DNA of 64,000 bases from Bacteroidota bacterium (GTDB lineage Bacteria > Bacteroidota > Bacteroidia > Bacteroidales > Porphyromonadaceae), in NCBI GenBank assembly GCA_023396255.1, contig JAEWWU010000014.1, positions 1 to 64,000 of the forward strand. Reading direction: 5' to 3'. The notes beneath the pieces are model-generated. The model saw only the letters and a list, made by a program, of their open reading frames with translations. It had not been told where the DNA came from and made no database searches. The position numbers and the translations under genes were made by a program. This document shows positions 42,828 to 52,610 of this stretch, piece by piece (position 1 is the first letter of the stretch; every line of letters starts with the position of its first letter).

Positions 42828-43393
42828 AACGACAATAATCCGTTGGGAATAGTAACAGAGATTACCTGTTTCTCTGCTTCGATATATTTTATAAGAGATT
42901 CATTGACAGGAATTAAGATGACCTTCCCCGTCTTATTCTCTACTTCAAAGAGAACATTGTCGGTGGTGTCATTTACATCTATAACGAATCCGATTGAGCA
43001 ACTCTCTTGGTCCAATAATTCAAAACCGATGAAATGTTTCCAAGTAAAACGAATATCTCTATGTTCTAAATATTCTATGGGAGCATATAGAGGGGAATGC
43101 ACGTAAAATGAGGCTTTGTCGAGAGTGTCAATATCGTTGAAAGAGACTAAAAAACTTCCATTATTTGTTTCTCGAATGTTTTTCAAAAAAAAGGGTACAG
43201 GTAATCCATCTATTTCAACGAATAGGAACCGGTCTCCTTTTTCAAAGAAACCTAGTGGATTTATAGTAAAATGCGCCACCAACTCCCCTCTGATTCCGTG
43301 CGTCTTTCCTGTACTACCTACAAGAACCAGAGATGGATAACGATATAAATTCTGAGAAGAAATAGTGGAAGGAGAATTCAAGTTCTTGCCCAT
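42824..43393 (-). CDS. rimM: Ribosome maturation factor RimM
   Basis: A 189-residue 30S-assembly factor that binds ribosomal protein S19. The N-terminal RimM domain reads VLVGSTGKTHGIRGELVAHF, and the C-terminal PRC-barrel has FELLDQESCSIGFVIDVNDT and VLIPVNESLIKYIE. About 20 residues precede the normal start of homology, so the true start may be slightly downstream, though no good ATG is seen. It lies between murA (1 nt gap) and dxr (overlap). It is not next to trmD and rpsP as in many other phyla. Confidence 0.88.
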   Translation of the reverse strand: MGKNLNSPSTISSQNLYRYPSLVLVGSTGKTHGIRGELVAHFTINPLGFFEKGDRFLFVEIDGLPVPFFLKNIRETNNGSFLVSFNDIDTLDKASFYVHSPLYAPIEYLEHRDIRFTWKHFIGFELLDQESCSIGFVIDVNDTTDNVLFEVENKTGKVILIPVNESLIKYIEAEKQVISVTIPNGLLSL

Positions 43394-43394
43394 A

Positions 43395-44702
43395 TTATTT
43401 TATACGAGTTATGCGTGCTCCTATGGCATTGAGCCTCGCATCAATTTGCTCATACCCTCTATCTATCTGCTCTACATTATTGATGACGCTGGTTCCGGTT
43501 GCATTCATAGCGGCAATCAACATAGCAATCCCAGCTCTGATATCTGGAGATACCATATTGGCTGCCCGCAGCCGGTTCTTTCCTCCATTACCGATAACAC
43601 AGGCTCTATGCGGATCACACAAAATTATTTGCGCCCCCATATCGATCAATTTATCAACAAAAAATAGGCGACTCTCAAACATTTTTTGGTGAATTAACAC
43701 ACTACCATTTGCTTGAGTTGCCACAATAAGAAAAACGCTTAGCAAATCGGGGGTAAGTCCGGGCCACGGAGCATCGGAAATGGTCAGTATAGACCCATCC
43801 ATAAAGGTATCTATGCTATAAGACTCCAAAGCAGGAATGAATAAGTCGTCACCTTGTTCTACTAAATGAATCCCCATCTTTCGAAACATATTTGGGATAA
43901 TTCCAAGGTGTTTCATTCCCACATCTTTGAGCGTTATGCAAGAGTGCGTCATTGCAGCCATTCCGATAAAACTACCAACTTCAATCATATCGGGAAGAAT
44001 TGTGTGAGTACACCCCTTCAACTCCTTTACTCCTCTAATCGTGAGTAGGTTAGAGCCTATTCCACCAATTTGTGCTCCCATTGAATTGAGCATAGAGCAC
44101 AACTGCTGTAAGTAAGGCTCGCAAGCAGCATTATAAATCGTTGTTGTCCCTTTGGCAAAAACCGCAGCCATAATAATATTGGCAGTTCCGGTAACAGAAG
44201 CTTCTTCGAGCAACATATAGGTTCCTTTGAGGTTTTTTCCATCAAGGTCAAAGGCTCCAATATCTTGTCGGTAAGAATATGAGGCTCCCAAAGCAGCCAT
44301 TCCAATGATATGTGTGTCCAATCGTCTGCGCCCAATTTTATCTCCCCCCGGTTTTGGAAAAACGGTATGTCCAAAACGTCCCATAAGAGGACCAACCAGC
44401 AAAACAGATCCCCTTAGGGCATTACATTTGGCTATGAACTCAGGGCTGTCGATGTATTTAACATCAACATTTGCCGCACAGAAAGTATAGTCGTTAGGAG
44501 CGACTTTTTCAACAATCACTCCAAGGCATCGTAAAAGATCTATCAGGTTATTGACATCCAGTATATTAGGGACGTTATTGATTCGGACAGTTTGTTCTGT
44601 CAACAGAGTCGCAGCGACAACTTGCAGAGCTTCGTTTTTTGCTCCTTGAGGTACAATAACTCCATTCAAAGAGTGTCCTCCTTCTACTACAAAAGATGCC
44701 AT
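43395..44702 (-). CDS. murA: UDP-N-acetylglucosamine 1-carboxyvinyltransferase
   Basis: First committed step of peptidoglycan synthesis: transfer of enolpyruvate from PEP to UDP-GlcNAc. A 435-residue EPSP-synthase-like protein with QGAKNEALQ (Lys22 conserved) and GPLMGRFGHTVFPKPGGDKIG. The residue normally Cys115 in the PGGCxIG loop is Asp121 here, so the enzyme should not be alkylated by fosfomycin. It sits between the DUF4290 gene and rimM on the minus strand. Confidence 0.95.
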   Translation of the reverse strand: MASFVVEGGHSLNGVIVPQGAKNEALQVVAATLLTEQTVRINNVPNILDVNNLIDLLRCLGVIVEKVAPNDYTFCAANVDVKYIDSPEFIAKCNALRGSVLLVGPLMGRFGHTVFPKPGGDKIGRRRLDTHIIGMAALGASYSYRQDIGAFDLDGKNLKGTYMLLEEASVTGTANIIMAAVFAKGTTTIYNAACEPYLQQLCSMLNSMGAQIGGIGSNLLTIRGVKELKGCTHTILPDMIEVGSFIGMAAMTHSCITLKDVGMKHLGIIPNMFRKMGIHLVEQGDDLFIPALESYSIDTFMDGSILTISDAPWPGLTPDLLSVFLIVATQANGSVLIHQKMFESRLFFVDKLIDMGAQIILCDPHRACVIGNGGKNRLRAANMVSPDIRAGIAMLIAAMNATGTSVINNVEQIDRGYEQIDARLNAIGARITRIK

Positions 44703-44731
44703 AATGTTTTAGTGTTTTATCCGTAGAAAAA

Positions 44732-45343
44732 TTATTTCTTCTTCTTTTTCTGGTTTTGTTTGTTTTTGTTCTTAGAAGCCACAACTCCGGGAAAAGTGCC
44801 CGAAGATGTCGTTAGCTTATGCTCTGATTCTCTCAGCTCTAAAACACCGTTTGACAGTTCGTAAAGCTCCTTAAAAATGGTATAATCATCAACATTCTTC
44901 CCATTCCAAGCCATATAGGATCTCTTCATCTGATTGGCTATGAGGAGTGTAAAATAGTCTCGTCCTTCTCCCTCCGGCATAGCTGAAATTTGTTCTATTG
45001 CCTGTTGTATGATATGACCATAATGGCGATAGATGATGTCATTTTCTGGATAACTTATATGCTCCGGCTTGGAGGTAAGAGTTTCGGAGCGAACTATTTC
45101 TACGGGATAATCAATGTCCAGTTCGAATTTTGCCATTATGGCTAAGTGATCCCACAACGTTTTGTTGTTGTCTTCGGGGCTTTTGCGCTCCGGAAACATA
45201 CCACCAATGATTCCTATAATGGTTTGTGCACAAATATTTCTTTCCTTTCTATCCTGTATATTTTTGCACAGTTCGACCATATTTTGCACGTTACGACCAT
45301 ATTCCGGTATTGGCAAAGGATCCAGCGTACTGTTGTATTTCAT
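44732..45343 (-). CDS. DUF4290 family protein
   Basis: A 203-residue soluble protein of the Bacteroidetes DUF4290 family: EYGRNVQNMVELCKNIQDRKERN near the start, AIMAKFELDIDYPVEI in the middle, then LLIANQMKRSYMAWN, and a lysine-rich tail. It is almost always placed just before murA, as here. Function unknown; the context suggests a link to envelope growth. Confidence 0.8.
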   Translation of the reverse strand: MKYNSTLDPLPIPEYGRNVQNMVELCKNIQDRKERNICAQTIIGIIGGMFPERKSPEDNNKTLWDHLAIMAKFELDIDYPVEIVRSETLTSKPEHISYPENDIIYRHYGHIIQQAIEQISAMPEGEGRDYFTLLIANQMKRSYMAWNGKNVDDYTIFKELYELSNGVLELRESEHKLTTSSGTFPGVVASKNKNKQNQKKKKK

Positions 45344-45360
45344 AAATATCTATATCGTTT

Positions 45361-46713
45361 TTAGAGGGACTCTAAATTTTTCTTTTTTAGTTGCATTTTT
45401 AGTTCCAAGGTTTGCTTTTCGTAACCAGGTTTATTCATAAGGGCAAACATATTATTCTTGTAGGCCTCGACCCCAGGTTGATCGAAAGGATTAACCCCAA
45501 GAAGATATCCTCCTATGGCAACCGCCATTTCAAAGAAGTAGATCAATCCGCCTATTGTGTACTCTGAGATTGAGTCAATGGTAATCCTAAAAACAGGTAC
45601 TCCTCCATCTTGATGAGCGATAAATGTCCCCAAAGAGGCTAATCGATTGATTTGACTAATTCGTTTCTCGGCTAAAAAGTTCAGACCATCCAAATTGCTT
45701 TCTTCATAGGGAATACGAACCTCTTTCCGAGGATTACTAACCAATAGGATGGTTTCGAAAATCGTTCTTTCACTCTCTTGAATCCATTGCCCCAAAGAGT
45801 GTAGGTCTGAGGTGAAATTGACCGTTGCCGGAAAAATTCCACGTCGCTCTTTTCCTTCACTCTCTCCAAATAACTGTTTCCACCATTCTTCCAGATCGGA
45901 TAGAGAGGATGTATAATTCCCTAGTATTTCTATTTTTCTCCCTTGCTTATAAAGGAGATAACGCAACCACGCGTAGCGTGCTGCCTCATTCAGCTTTGGG
46001 GATATTCGGGGAGAAACTTTCTCTGCCATATTTCGCGCCCCAGCAAGGAGACTTTTTATATCGTATCCTGCAATGGCAATCGGGAGTAAGCCCACCGGAG
46101 ATAAGACGGAAAAACGCCCTCCCACATTACTAGGAATAACAAAGGATGCGTACCCCTCTGTATTTACCATAGTACGCAAAATCCCCTTTGTCTCATCAGT
46201 AATGGCAACGATCAAGTGTCTAGCTCTTTCTGTTCCAACTTGTTTTATGAGCAATGCTTTCAACAAGCGAAAAGCTATGGCAGGCTCAGTGGTTGTCCCA
46301 CTTTTGGAAATATTGATGATTCCGAATGGCTTGTTCGAAAGGAAGTGTAGTAGCCCTGCGATGTAGTCTTCATCCAAGTTATTCCCAGCAAAAAGAATCT
46401 CTGTTTTTCCCTCATTACAAGCCCAAGGAGTTTCTAAAGCGCTGATTATAGCCTTGGTTCCCAAATAACTACCTCCAATACCAATACAGACTACGTATTT
46501 GCACTCGTTTTTGAAATATTCTGCCGTTTCTTGGAGTACTTGCAAATCCGCCGTTGTCGGATAGGGCAGATCCATCCAACCCGTAAATTCGCCTCCCAAA
46601 CCGCTTTTGTTTTTTAACTGATCAAGTGCAGTTTGTAATTGTGGCGACTGATAATCTATCAGGTCAGAGAAGAAAGACTCTACTCCGGTTGTATCGAGAG
46701 AAAAGTAGTGCAT
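45361..46713 (-). CDS. pgi: Glucose-6-phosphate isomerase
   Basis: Interconverts glucose 6-phosphate and fructose 6-phosphate. A 450-residue protein with the SIS domains VCIGIGGSYLGTKAII, NISKSGTTTEPAIAFR and VGGRFSVLSPVG, and the catalytic ESN/His region. The short form (about 450 residues) matches the bacterial type shared by Bacteroidetes and Firmicutes rather than the 550-residue E. coli form. Located 6 nt before gpsA and 17 nt after DUF4290 in genome order. Confidence 0.95.
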   Translation of the reverse strand: MHYFSLDTTGVESFFSDLIDYQSPQLQTALDQLKNKSGLGGEFTGWMDLPYPTTADLQVLQETAEYFKNECKYVVCIGIGGSYLGTKAIISALETPWACNEGKTEILFAGNNLDEDYIAGLLHFLSNKPFGIINISKSGTTTEPAIAFRLLKALLIKQVGTERARHLIVAITDETKGILRTMVNTEGYASFVIPSNVGGRFSVLSPVGLLPIAIAGYDIKSLLAGARNMAEKVSPRISPKLNEAARYAWLRYLLYKQGRKIEILGNYTSSLSDLEEWWKQLFGESEGKERRGIFPATVNFTSDLHSLGQWIQESERTIFETILLVSNPRKEVRIPYEESNLDGLNFLAEKRISQINRLASLGTFIAHQDGGVPVFRITIDSISEYTIGGLIYFFEMAVAIGGYLLGVNPFDQPGVEAYKNNMFALMNKPGYEKQTLELKMQLKKKNLESL

Positions 46714-46719
46714 AAAGTT

Positions 46720-47727
46720 TTATTTGAAATATTGAGTTAATGCATTAACCGCCTCGGCCACATCTCTCTTTTCGTACAATATTTCGTAGACTGTATCCAT
46801 AATGGGCATATTAACCCTATAACGAGTTGTATTAACCTCCCGAACACACTTGGCTCCGTAATACCCTTCTGCAATCATAGACATTTCCATTTGAGCAGCT
46901 TTTACACTATAACCTTTACCGATCATATTCCCAAAAGTGCGGTTACGACTGTACTGGGAATACGCTGTAACAAGCAGGTCTCCCAAATAAACTGAGTCCG
47001 TTATTTCGCGTTCTATGAGGTGCACCGTATTGACAAAGCTATTCATTTCGGCAATGGCATTGGATATCAATACACTTTGGAAATTGTCTCCATAGTTCTG
47101 ACCATTGCAGATTCCTGCCGCTATGGCATAAATATTCTTGAGAACAGAGGAATACTCTATCCCAGCCACGTCTACTGATGTTGTGCAACTTATGTAGTCG
47201 TTTCGCAAGACTTCTGCGAAAGCTTTTGCTTGATTGATGTCGGCACAACCCACAGTAAGGTAGGAACGTCTATTTTTAGCGACTTCTTCTGCGTGACAAG
47301 GACCAGCTACAACACCGATCAACTCTGTCGGATGATTAAACTCCTCTTTGAGATACTCCGAAACGAGCATATTGTCATCCGGAACAATCCCTTTTATGGC
47401 ATTGACAACAAAGCAGTTTTTTATTGATGACTTGTTTACTTTTTTCAGGTAAGACTTGATAAAAGGAGAAGGTGTTACTAATATGACCGTGTCACATGCC
47501 CTAAAAAAAGAATTGACGTGACCTTCACTAAAGAAATTGATTCGCGAAACATCAAACTCAACCCCAGAGAGATAAGAGGGATTGTGTCCTGTCATTTTAA
47601 AGCCATTGACCTGTCCTTCCCGTCTCACATACCAATTGAGAGCCGGTTGTGACTCCAAGACGATCTTGGCTAAAGCCGTAGCCCAACTGCCACTACCCAG
47701 AATTCCAATTCGACCTATCTCTTTCAT
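46720..47727 (-). CDS. gpsA: Glycerol-3-phosphate dehydrogenase [NAD(P)+]
   Basis: Makes sn-glycerol 3-phosphate for phospholipids. From ATG 47727 the protein has 335 residues and starts MKEIGRIGILGSGSWATALA, the NAD-binding glycine motif. Other motifs are VNAIKGIVPD, GVVAGPCHAEEVA and VLKNIYAIAAGICNGQNYGDN (in outline). The frame is open 7 codons further upstream. Located 41 nt downstream of lysS in the minus-strand block. Confidence 0.94.
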   Translation of the reverse strand: MKEIGRIGILGSGSWATALAKIVLESQPALNWYVRREGQVNGFKMTGHNPSYLSGVEFDVSRINFFSEGHVNSFFRACDTVILVTPSPFIKSYLKKVNKSSIKNCFVVNAIKGIVPDDNMLVSEYLKEEFNHPTELIGVVAGPCHAEEVAKNRRSYLTVGCADINQAKAFAEVLRNDYISCTTSVDVAGIEYSSVLKNIYAIAAGICNGQNYGDNFQSVLISNAIAEMNSFVNTVHLIEREITDSVYLGDLLVTAYSQYSRNRTFGNMIGKGYSVKAAQMEMSMIAEGYYGAKCVREVNTTRYRVNMPIMDTVYEILYEKRDVAEAVNALTQYFK

Positions 47728-47768
47728 ATTTCTATATAAACTATACACTCACAGAGTGCCTTGATATG

Positions 47769-49505
47769 CTATCTGTTTGCTGCCTTTTCTACCCATTCAG
47801 AGATTACATCAAGTTGAGGAACTTTTAGCCCGAGTTTGTACTTCCTATTGATGTCCATTAATGACTGAGAAATTTTCCCTGGTTTCTCGCCAACAAGCGA
47901 ATCTACTGTCAACCAACCACCTTTTTGCAGCAAGGGAACCCACTCTTCGCCTATTTCACAGGCTGCGTAGGCTTCTTTTTTGTCTCTTCTAATTACCGGT
48001 TCCGGTTTCATTTGAGGAAAGAGCAACACTTCTTGAATACTTTCCTGACCAGTTAATAGCATCACCAATCGATCCATACCAATTCCCATCCCACTTGTAG
48101 GGGGCATTCCGTATTCCAGAGCTCTTAGGAAATCTTGATCGATATACATAGCTTCCTCATCTCCTTTTTCGCTCAAACGCAACTGCTCCTCGAATCGCTC
48201 TCGTTGGTCTATAGGGTCGTTTAGCTCGGAATAAGCGTTGGCTAATTCTTTACCATTAACCATCAATTCAAAGCGCTCCGTAAGTTCCGGATTGGTTCTG
48301 TGGGTTTTGGTTAATGGAGACATTGCTTTGGGGTAATCTGTTATAAAGGTTGGTTGGATATAGTTTTTCTCCGATGTTTCTCCAAAAATTTCATCAATCA
48401 ACTTTCCCTTACCCATCGATGGGGCTGTTGCGATGTTCAATTTTTTGCAAACTTCTCGCAACTCGTCTTCTTCCATACCGGAAATATCGATTCCGGTATT
48501 CTCTTTGATGGCATCTATCATTGAGATGCGTTTGTACGGAGGCGTAAAATCAATTTCCCTGTCTCCAACCTTTACTTTGGAAGTGCCTAAGACTTGCATA
48601 CAAATATAATAGAGCATCTGTTCTGTAAAGCTCATCATCCAATTGTAGTCCTTGTAGGCTACGTAGATTTCCATAGCAGTAAATTCAGGATTATGAGTTC
48701 TATCCATACCTTCGTTTCGGAAGTTTCTACTAAACTCATATACTCCGTCAAAGCCGCCAACGATGAGCCGTTTCAAATAAAGCTCGTTCGCAATACGCAG
48801 ATAAAGCGGAATATCTAAGGTGTTGTGGTGTGTTATAAAGGGACGGGCAGCTGCTCCTCCGGGAATGGGTTGTAGTACGGGGGTATCTACCTCCATATAT
48901 CCACGCTCATTGAAGAAAGAGCGCATAGCATTGAATATTTGGGTTCTTTTGACAAAAATATCCTTAACGCTATCATTCACTATTAGATCAACGTATCTGC
49001 GGCGATATCTTTGCTCTGGATCCTTAAAACCGTCAAAAACGTTATCCTCCTTAACTTTTACAATGGGTAACGGACGCAAAGATTTGCTTAAGAGGGTTAA
49101 ACTTTGTGCGTGAATAGATATTTCACCCGTTTGAGTTCTAAATACAAAGCCTTCTACACCGATAAAGTCACCTATATCCGTATTCTTTTTGAACAGTAAA
49201 TTGTATAAATCCTTGTTATCAGTCGGGCAGAGATCATCTCGAGTGATGTATATCTGAATACGTCCCGTAGAGTCTTTCAGTTCCACAAACGATGCTTTCC
49301 CCATAATGCGTCGCCCCATTATTCGACCGGCGACACACACTTGCCGAGCAGGAGTTGAAGTATCATCGAATTTGTCTATTATTTCCTTGGCATATCCGGT
49401 TACAACAAATTCTTTTGCAGGATAAGGATCAACACCTAAGGCACGTATCTCTTCCAAACTATTGCGTCTGGCAATCTCTTGGTCACTAAGTTCTAATAAA
49501 TTCAT
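47769..49505 (-). CDS. lysS: Lysyl-tRNA synthetase, class II, with C-terminal extension
   Basis: Charges tRNA-Lys. An N-terminal OB-fold anticodon-binding domain (about 55-165, CVAGRIMGRRIMGKASFVEL) is followed by the class II core: motif 1 near FNAMRSFFNERGYMEVDTPVL, motif 2 RNFRNEGMDRTHNPEFT, and motif 3 GMGIGMDRLVML. After motif 3 the enzyme continues for about 90 residues (EEWVPLLQKGGWLTVDSLVG and on) beyond the E. coli end, a tail found in Bacteroidetes LysRS. First gene of the lysS-gpsA-pgi-DUF4290-murA-rimM-dxr block, with a good promoter. Confidence 0.95.
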   Translation of the reverse strand: MNLLELSDQEIARRNSLEEIRALGVDPYPAKEFVVTGYAKEIIDKFDDTSTPARQVCVAGRIMGRRIMGKASFVELKDSTGRIQIYITRDDLCPTDNKDLYNLLFKKNTDIGDFIGVEGFVFRTQTGEISIHAQSLTLLSKSLRPLPIVKVKEDNVFDGFKDPEQRYRRRYVDLIVNDSVKDIFVKRTQIFNAMRSFFNERGYMEVDTPVLQPIPGGAAARPFITHHNTLDIPLYLRIANELYLKRLIVGGFDGVYEFSRNFRNEGMDRTHNPEFTAMEIYVAYKDYNWMMSFTEQMLYYICMQVLGTSKVKVGDREIDFTPPYKRISMIDAIKENTGIDISGMEEDELREVCKKLNIATAPSMGKGKLIDEIFGETSEKNYIQPTFITDYPKAMSPLTKTHRTNPELTERFELMVNGKELANAYSELNDPIDQRERFEEQLRLSEKGDEEAMYIDQDFLRALEYGMPPTSGMGIGMDRLVMLLTGQESIQEVLLFPQMKPEPVIRRDKKEAYAACEIGEEWVPLLQKGGWLTVDSLVGEKPGKISQSLMDINRKYKLGLKVPQLDVISEWVEKAANR

Positions 49506-49555
49506 CTTGTACAGATAGCAGATGGGACTCTATATTTATAATATGTATTCAAGCA

Positions 49556-49586
49556 CAAAAATAAGGATTAAAAAGGTTTGTACAAA
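49556..49586 (-). promoter_or_regulatory. Promoter of the lysS block
   Basis: On the minus strand TTTG (49583-49586) precedes TATTTTTG (49556-49563) by 19 nt, a consensus Bacteroidetes arrangement. Leader of about 45 nt. Confidence 0.65.
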
Positions 49587-49728
49587 ACTTTTTGAGGCCA
49601 TACTCTGCTTAGCTTGACCATTTGTAGAGAGATTTTCTGAAGGAGTTCCCCCGCCAATGTAGAAAGGATGCTTTTGTGAAATATTTTCTTGGAAGAAAAA
49701 AATGAAATCAAGGAAGTATCAAAAATTT

Positions 49729-49775
49729 TGAGGGAAGTAATGAAATTTAATTCCCTACTAATTTGGACTGTACTC
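49729..49775 (-). repeat. Dispersed palindromic repeat, copy C (diverged)
   Basis: AGGGAAGTA (49731-49739), 8-nt loop, TAATTCCCT (49748-49756): the same stem-loop as the other copies with one mismatch. On the minus strand ATTAGTAGGGAATTA is conserved, and the arm is preceded by GTCC, which recalls the GGAC of the lead. The longer lead and the second AGGGAACTA motif are not recognisable. It lies between lysS and hemW. Confidence 0.65.
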
Positions 49776-49813
49776 CTCGTAGAGAAACGGAACTGATGGA
49801 GCTGGTTTTAAGC

Positions 49814-50956
49814 CTACTCTAACTGGAATAAATCGCTCATAATGCTGTCTGCAACAATCAAACCTTGACGAGTTAGTCTGAGGTGATTGTCTTGTATGCT
49901 TAATGAGCCATTGTCGCAAAAAATTTGCGAAGAGGAGAGAAGACGATTCAAGCCTTTCTTTCCAAATCGACTTTCGAAGAGAATCAAATCAACACCCTCT
50001 CTTTTTCTCAATGCTAACATTATGCTTTCGTTGTATTTATCCAAGAGCGATAATTCTTCTTCAAATTCGATGGGGAGTATTCCCTGTTGAAGATCATCTA
50101 AATATTTATCAAGACTTCGTTTATTGGCATATCGGAAATTGCCGTCGTACCCATTTGCAGAAGTCCCTAAACCCAAATAGGGAGTTTCTTCCCAATAGGA
50201 AGAGTTATGCAACGAGGTATATCCCGATAGAGCAAAGTTCGATAGTTCGTAGTGTTCGTATCCCGCTCTGGTAAGTTTATCAATGAGCAGATTGTACTGT
50301 TCGACATATAGAGAATCTTCCACGGAGAGAATCTTTTTTGTGCGTAGCATATCGAACAAAGGTGTTCTCTTCTCATAGGTCAATCCATACGCTGAAATAT
50401 GGGTACATCCGAGACTCAGAGCTTGATCGATATTTTTCTCCCACTGAGCTAAAGAGCTTCCTGGAAGAGCAAAAATAAGATCGATGCTGATGTTTTTTAT
50501 TCCACCACTATGCAGTAGATCTACAGCTTCTATGGCTTTAGCTGCTGTATGTCTCCTTCTTAGGAAGAGTAATTCATTGTCGTTAAAACTCTGTACTCCC
50601 ATACTAACTCTGTTAAAGCCTAAAGTTACCAAATGGGCAACTTTGTCTTGAGTGATATCTTCGGGATTTACCTCTATCGTTCTCTCCCTAAAGGTCGCAT
50701 TAGGCAAGAAAAAGTCAATGTTTTGGCATAATCGCTCCAAGTTCAGAGAAGAAAGTGTAGAGGGAGTGCCTCCTCCCAAGTACAAAGTATTCCAAGAGGT
50801 TTGATGTTTCCAAACGGGTTGCCGCAATCGTAACCCAAACTCCTTGAAAAGAGCTTCAATGTATACATCTTGACGCTGATCATTGACCAAAGAGTAGAAG
50901 TCACAGTAGATACATTTAGAGTGACAGAAAGGGATGTGAATATACACTCCTGCCAT
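49814..50956 (-). CDS. hemW: Radical SAM heme chaperone HemW (HemN-like)
   Basis: From ATG 50956 a 380-residue radical SAM protein starting MAGVYIHIPFCHSKCIYCDFY, with the cluster-binding Cys11, Cys15, Cys18. Other motifs are LYLGGGTPS, EVNPEDIT and RVSMGVQSF. The lack of an extra Cys in the CxxxCxxC region (no CxxxCxxCxC) favours HemW, which hands heme to target proteins, over coproporphyrinogen dehydrogenase HemN. It begins 24 nt after the GHL10 lipoprotein gene. Confidence 0.88.
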   Translation of the reverse strand: MAGVYIHIPFCHSKCIYCDFYSLVNDQRQDVYIEALFKEFGLRLRQPVWKHQTSWNTLYLGGGTPSTLSSLNLERLCQNIDFFLPNATFRERTIEVNPEDITQDKVAHLVTLGFNRVSMGVQSFNDNELLFLRRRHTAAKAIEAVDLLHSGGIKNISIDLIFALPGSSLAQWEKNIDQALSLGCTHISAYGLTYEKRTPLFDMLRTKKILSVEDSLYVEQYNLLIDKLTRAGYEHYELSNFALSGYTSLHNSSYWEETPYLGLGTSANGYDGNFRYANKRSLDKYLDDLQQGILPIEFEEELSLLDKYNESIMLALRKREGVDLILFESRFGKKGLNRLLSSSQIFCDNGSLSIQDNHLRLTRQGLIVADSIMSDLFQLE

Positions 50957-50980
50957 AGGGGTAATTGAGAGCAAAAAAAG

Positions 50981-52600
50981 TTAATTGAGACTGTTTGCTT
51001 CCACAGATTGGACAAAATACAATTGAGCAGTAGAAACAGGTCCTGCTACATTATGTCTGTTTACTGCCTCAACACAAAATTCCACAAGCTTATTGGAAGG
51101 AAGTAAGTACAGATCTACTTCGTAATGGCATTGATTAATACCTGTCGCCAAAAGAGAGAAACGCTCTTCTCCTTCTTGCGTATATACCCTATAATAGAGA
51201 TTATAAGTAGCCTCGTCTGTTTGTTGTAACGGCATTTCCCACGATAAAAGCAACTTTTTCTGTGGGGTACTTATAATTTGTAATAGGCGAGGGGTTAATG
51301 GAGGGCTGTTGTAAGAGGAGGGAAAGGAGATATTAACAGATGGTGTGGAGAATGAAGAGCGTAAATAGGAATGTAAAGAGTTCGTCTTCTTTGATGGCCG
51401 AATATTTTCTTCTCGATAAAAGCATATTCCGGAGAAGCCCATCTTGCGAATATGTTCAATTTGTCTTTTTATGTCCATTACATTCCAATTGGATCCATCT
51501 TCCAATCTGTAAGCTCCTATTCCGGGAACAACGTGCCCTAAGGGAGCTATTTCTTGATGCCAATTTTCTAAAAAGGGATCGAAGTGTTCATTTCGATAGT
51601 ACATCATAGGTACGATGAAATCTACAGCTCCTGCCAAAAACCACGCCTTTGGATCTTGGGCAACAGATTCGAAACAAGTCCAACCTATATTGGGATACTG
51701 AGGCAAAACACGATATTTTCCTAAAGTTGCTGCCGACACTTGAATAAATGGCCACGCTTCGTGGGTTTCATCATAAACACACTCTAATAGCTTAGTGATG
51801 TTATCTCTTCTCCAATCAGCTATATTATTGAATTTCTTTCCATAACGCTTATAGGTGTCAGCATCCGGAAAGCGATTCGAATTGTCTGGATAGCGGATAT
51901 AGTCGAGGTGTATTCCATCTATGTCATAGGAGGCAACTAATTCACGAGCCAAAGAGGCAATATAGTTGCGCGCTTGCGGAAGTCCTGGATTGAGATACCA
52001 TTCGTTGTCAAATTTGATACACCAATTTCGGTGTTTTCCCCATATCCCCTTAGATCCTAAGGTTTGTACCTGCTTGTCGTTACCTAGAGGAAATGTGACT
52101 ATCCACGCGTGGCACGCCATTCCCCTTTTATGGCACTCTTCTACGGCAATTTGCAGAGGATCATACTCGTAAGAGGGGTAGACGGATTTTCCTCCAGTCA
52201 TTACCCGTGCAATAGGTTCGATGGTACTCCTATATATCACATCTCCCCTATGCCGTACTTGTAGAAATACAGTGTTGTAGTTTTCTTTGTATAATCGGTC
52301 GATAAGGGCGACTAGTTCTCTTTTCTGTTTTTCTTGATTTTGGATGCTATTGGCGGGAGTTTTGGGCCAATCTAACCCGTAGATAGAAGTTAGCCAAACT
52401 CCTCGCATTTCTCTCGGAGGGAGATTTTTCTTCGCATTTATTTGAAAAGAGGTTAAGGCCTCTTCTTTTTCGTAGGGAGTTGTTCCTAAAATCGGCTTTT
52501 GAGGGATAAAGGGAGGTCTGACCTGTTTTTTGGTTCCACAAGAGATCAATAGAGCAAACGAGAAAAAAACGCTCCACAAGAAATGTATTGATTGGCGCAT
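50981..52600 (-). CDS. GHL10 (DUF187-type) glycosidase-like lipoprotein
   Basis: From ATG 52600, a 539-residue lipoprotein (signal ending LLISC, Cys21). A TIM-barrel domain of the glycosyl hydrolase-like 10 family spans about 55-400: REMRGVWLTSIYGLDWP, FLQVRHRGDVIY, DIDGIHLDYIRYPD and FIVPMMYYRN. A C-terminal fibronectin-III-like region follows (PRLLQIISTPQKKLLLSWEMP). Related E. coli YngK is linked to the cell envelope, and activity on peptidoglycan-derived glycan is suggested for some relatives, but the substrate here is unknown. Confidence 0.8.
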   Translation of the reverse strand: MRQSIHFLWSVFFSFALLISCGTKKQVRPPFIPQKPILGTTPYEKEEALTSFQINAKKNLPPREMRGVWLTSIYGLDWPKTPANSIQNQEKQKRELVALIDRLYKENYNTVFLQVRHRGDVIYRSTIEPIARVMTGGKSVYPSYEYDPLQIAVEECHKRGMACHAWIVTFPLGNDKQVQTLGSKGIWGKHRNWCIKFDNEWYLNPGLPQARNYIASLARELVASYDIDGIHLDYIRYPDNSNRFPDADTYKRYGKKFNNIADWRRDNITKLLECVYDETHEAWPFIQVSAATLGKYRVLPQYPNIGWTCFESVAQDPKAWFLAGAVDFIVPMMYYRNEHFDPFLENWHQEIAPLGHVVPGIGAYRLEDGSNWNVMDIKRQIEHIRKMGFSGICFYREENIRPSKKTNSLHSYLRSSFSTPSVNISFPSSYNSPPLTPRLLQIISTPQKKLLLSWEMPLQQTDEATYNLYYRVYTQEGEERFSLLATGINQCHYEVDLYLLPSNKLVEFCVEAVNRHNVAGPVSTAQLYFVQSVEANSLN

Positions 52601-52610
52601 TTGTTCCCGT

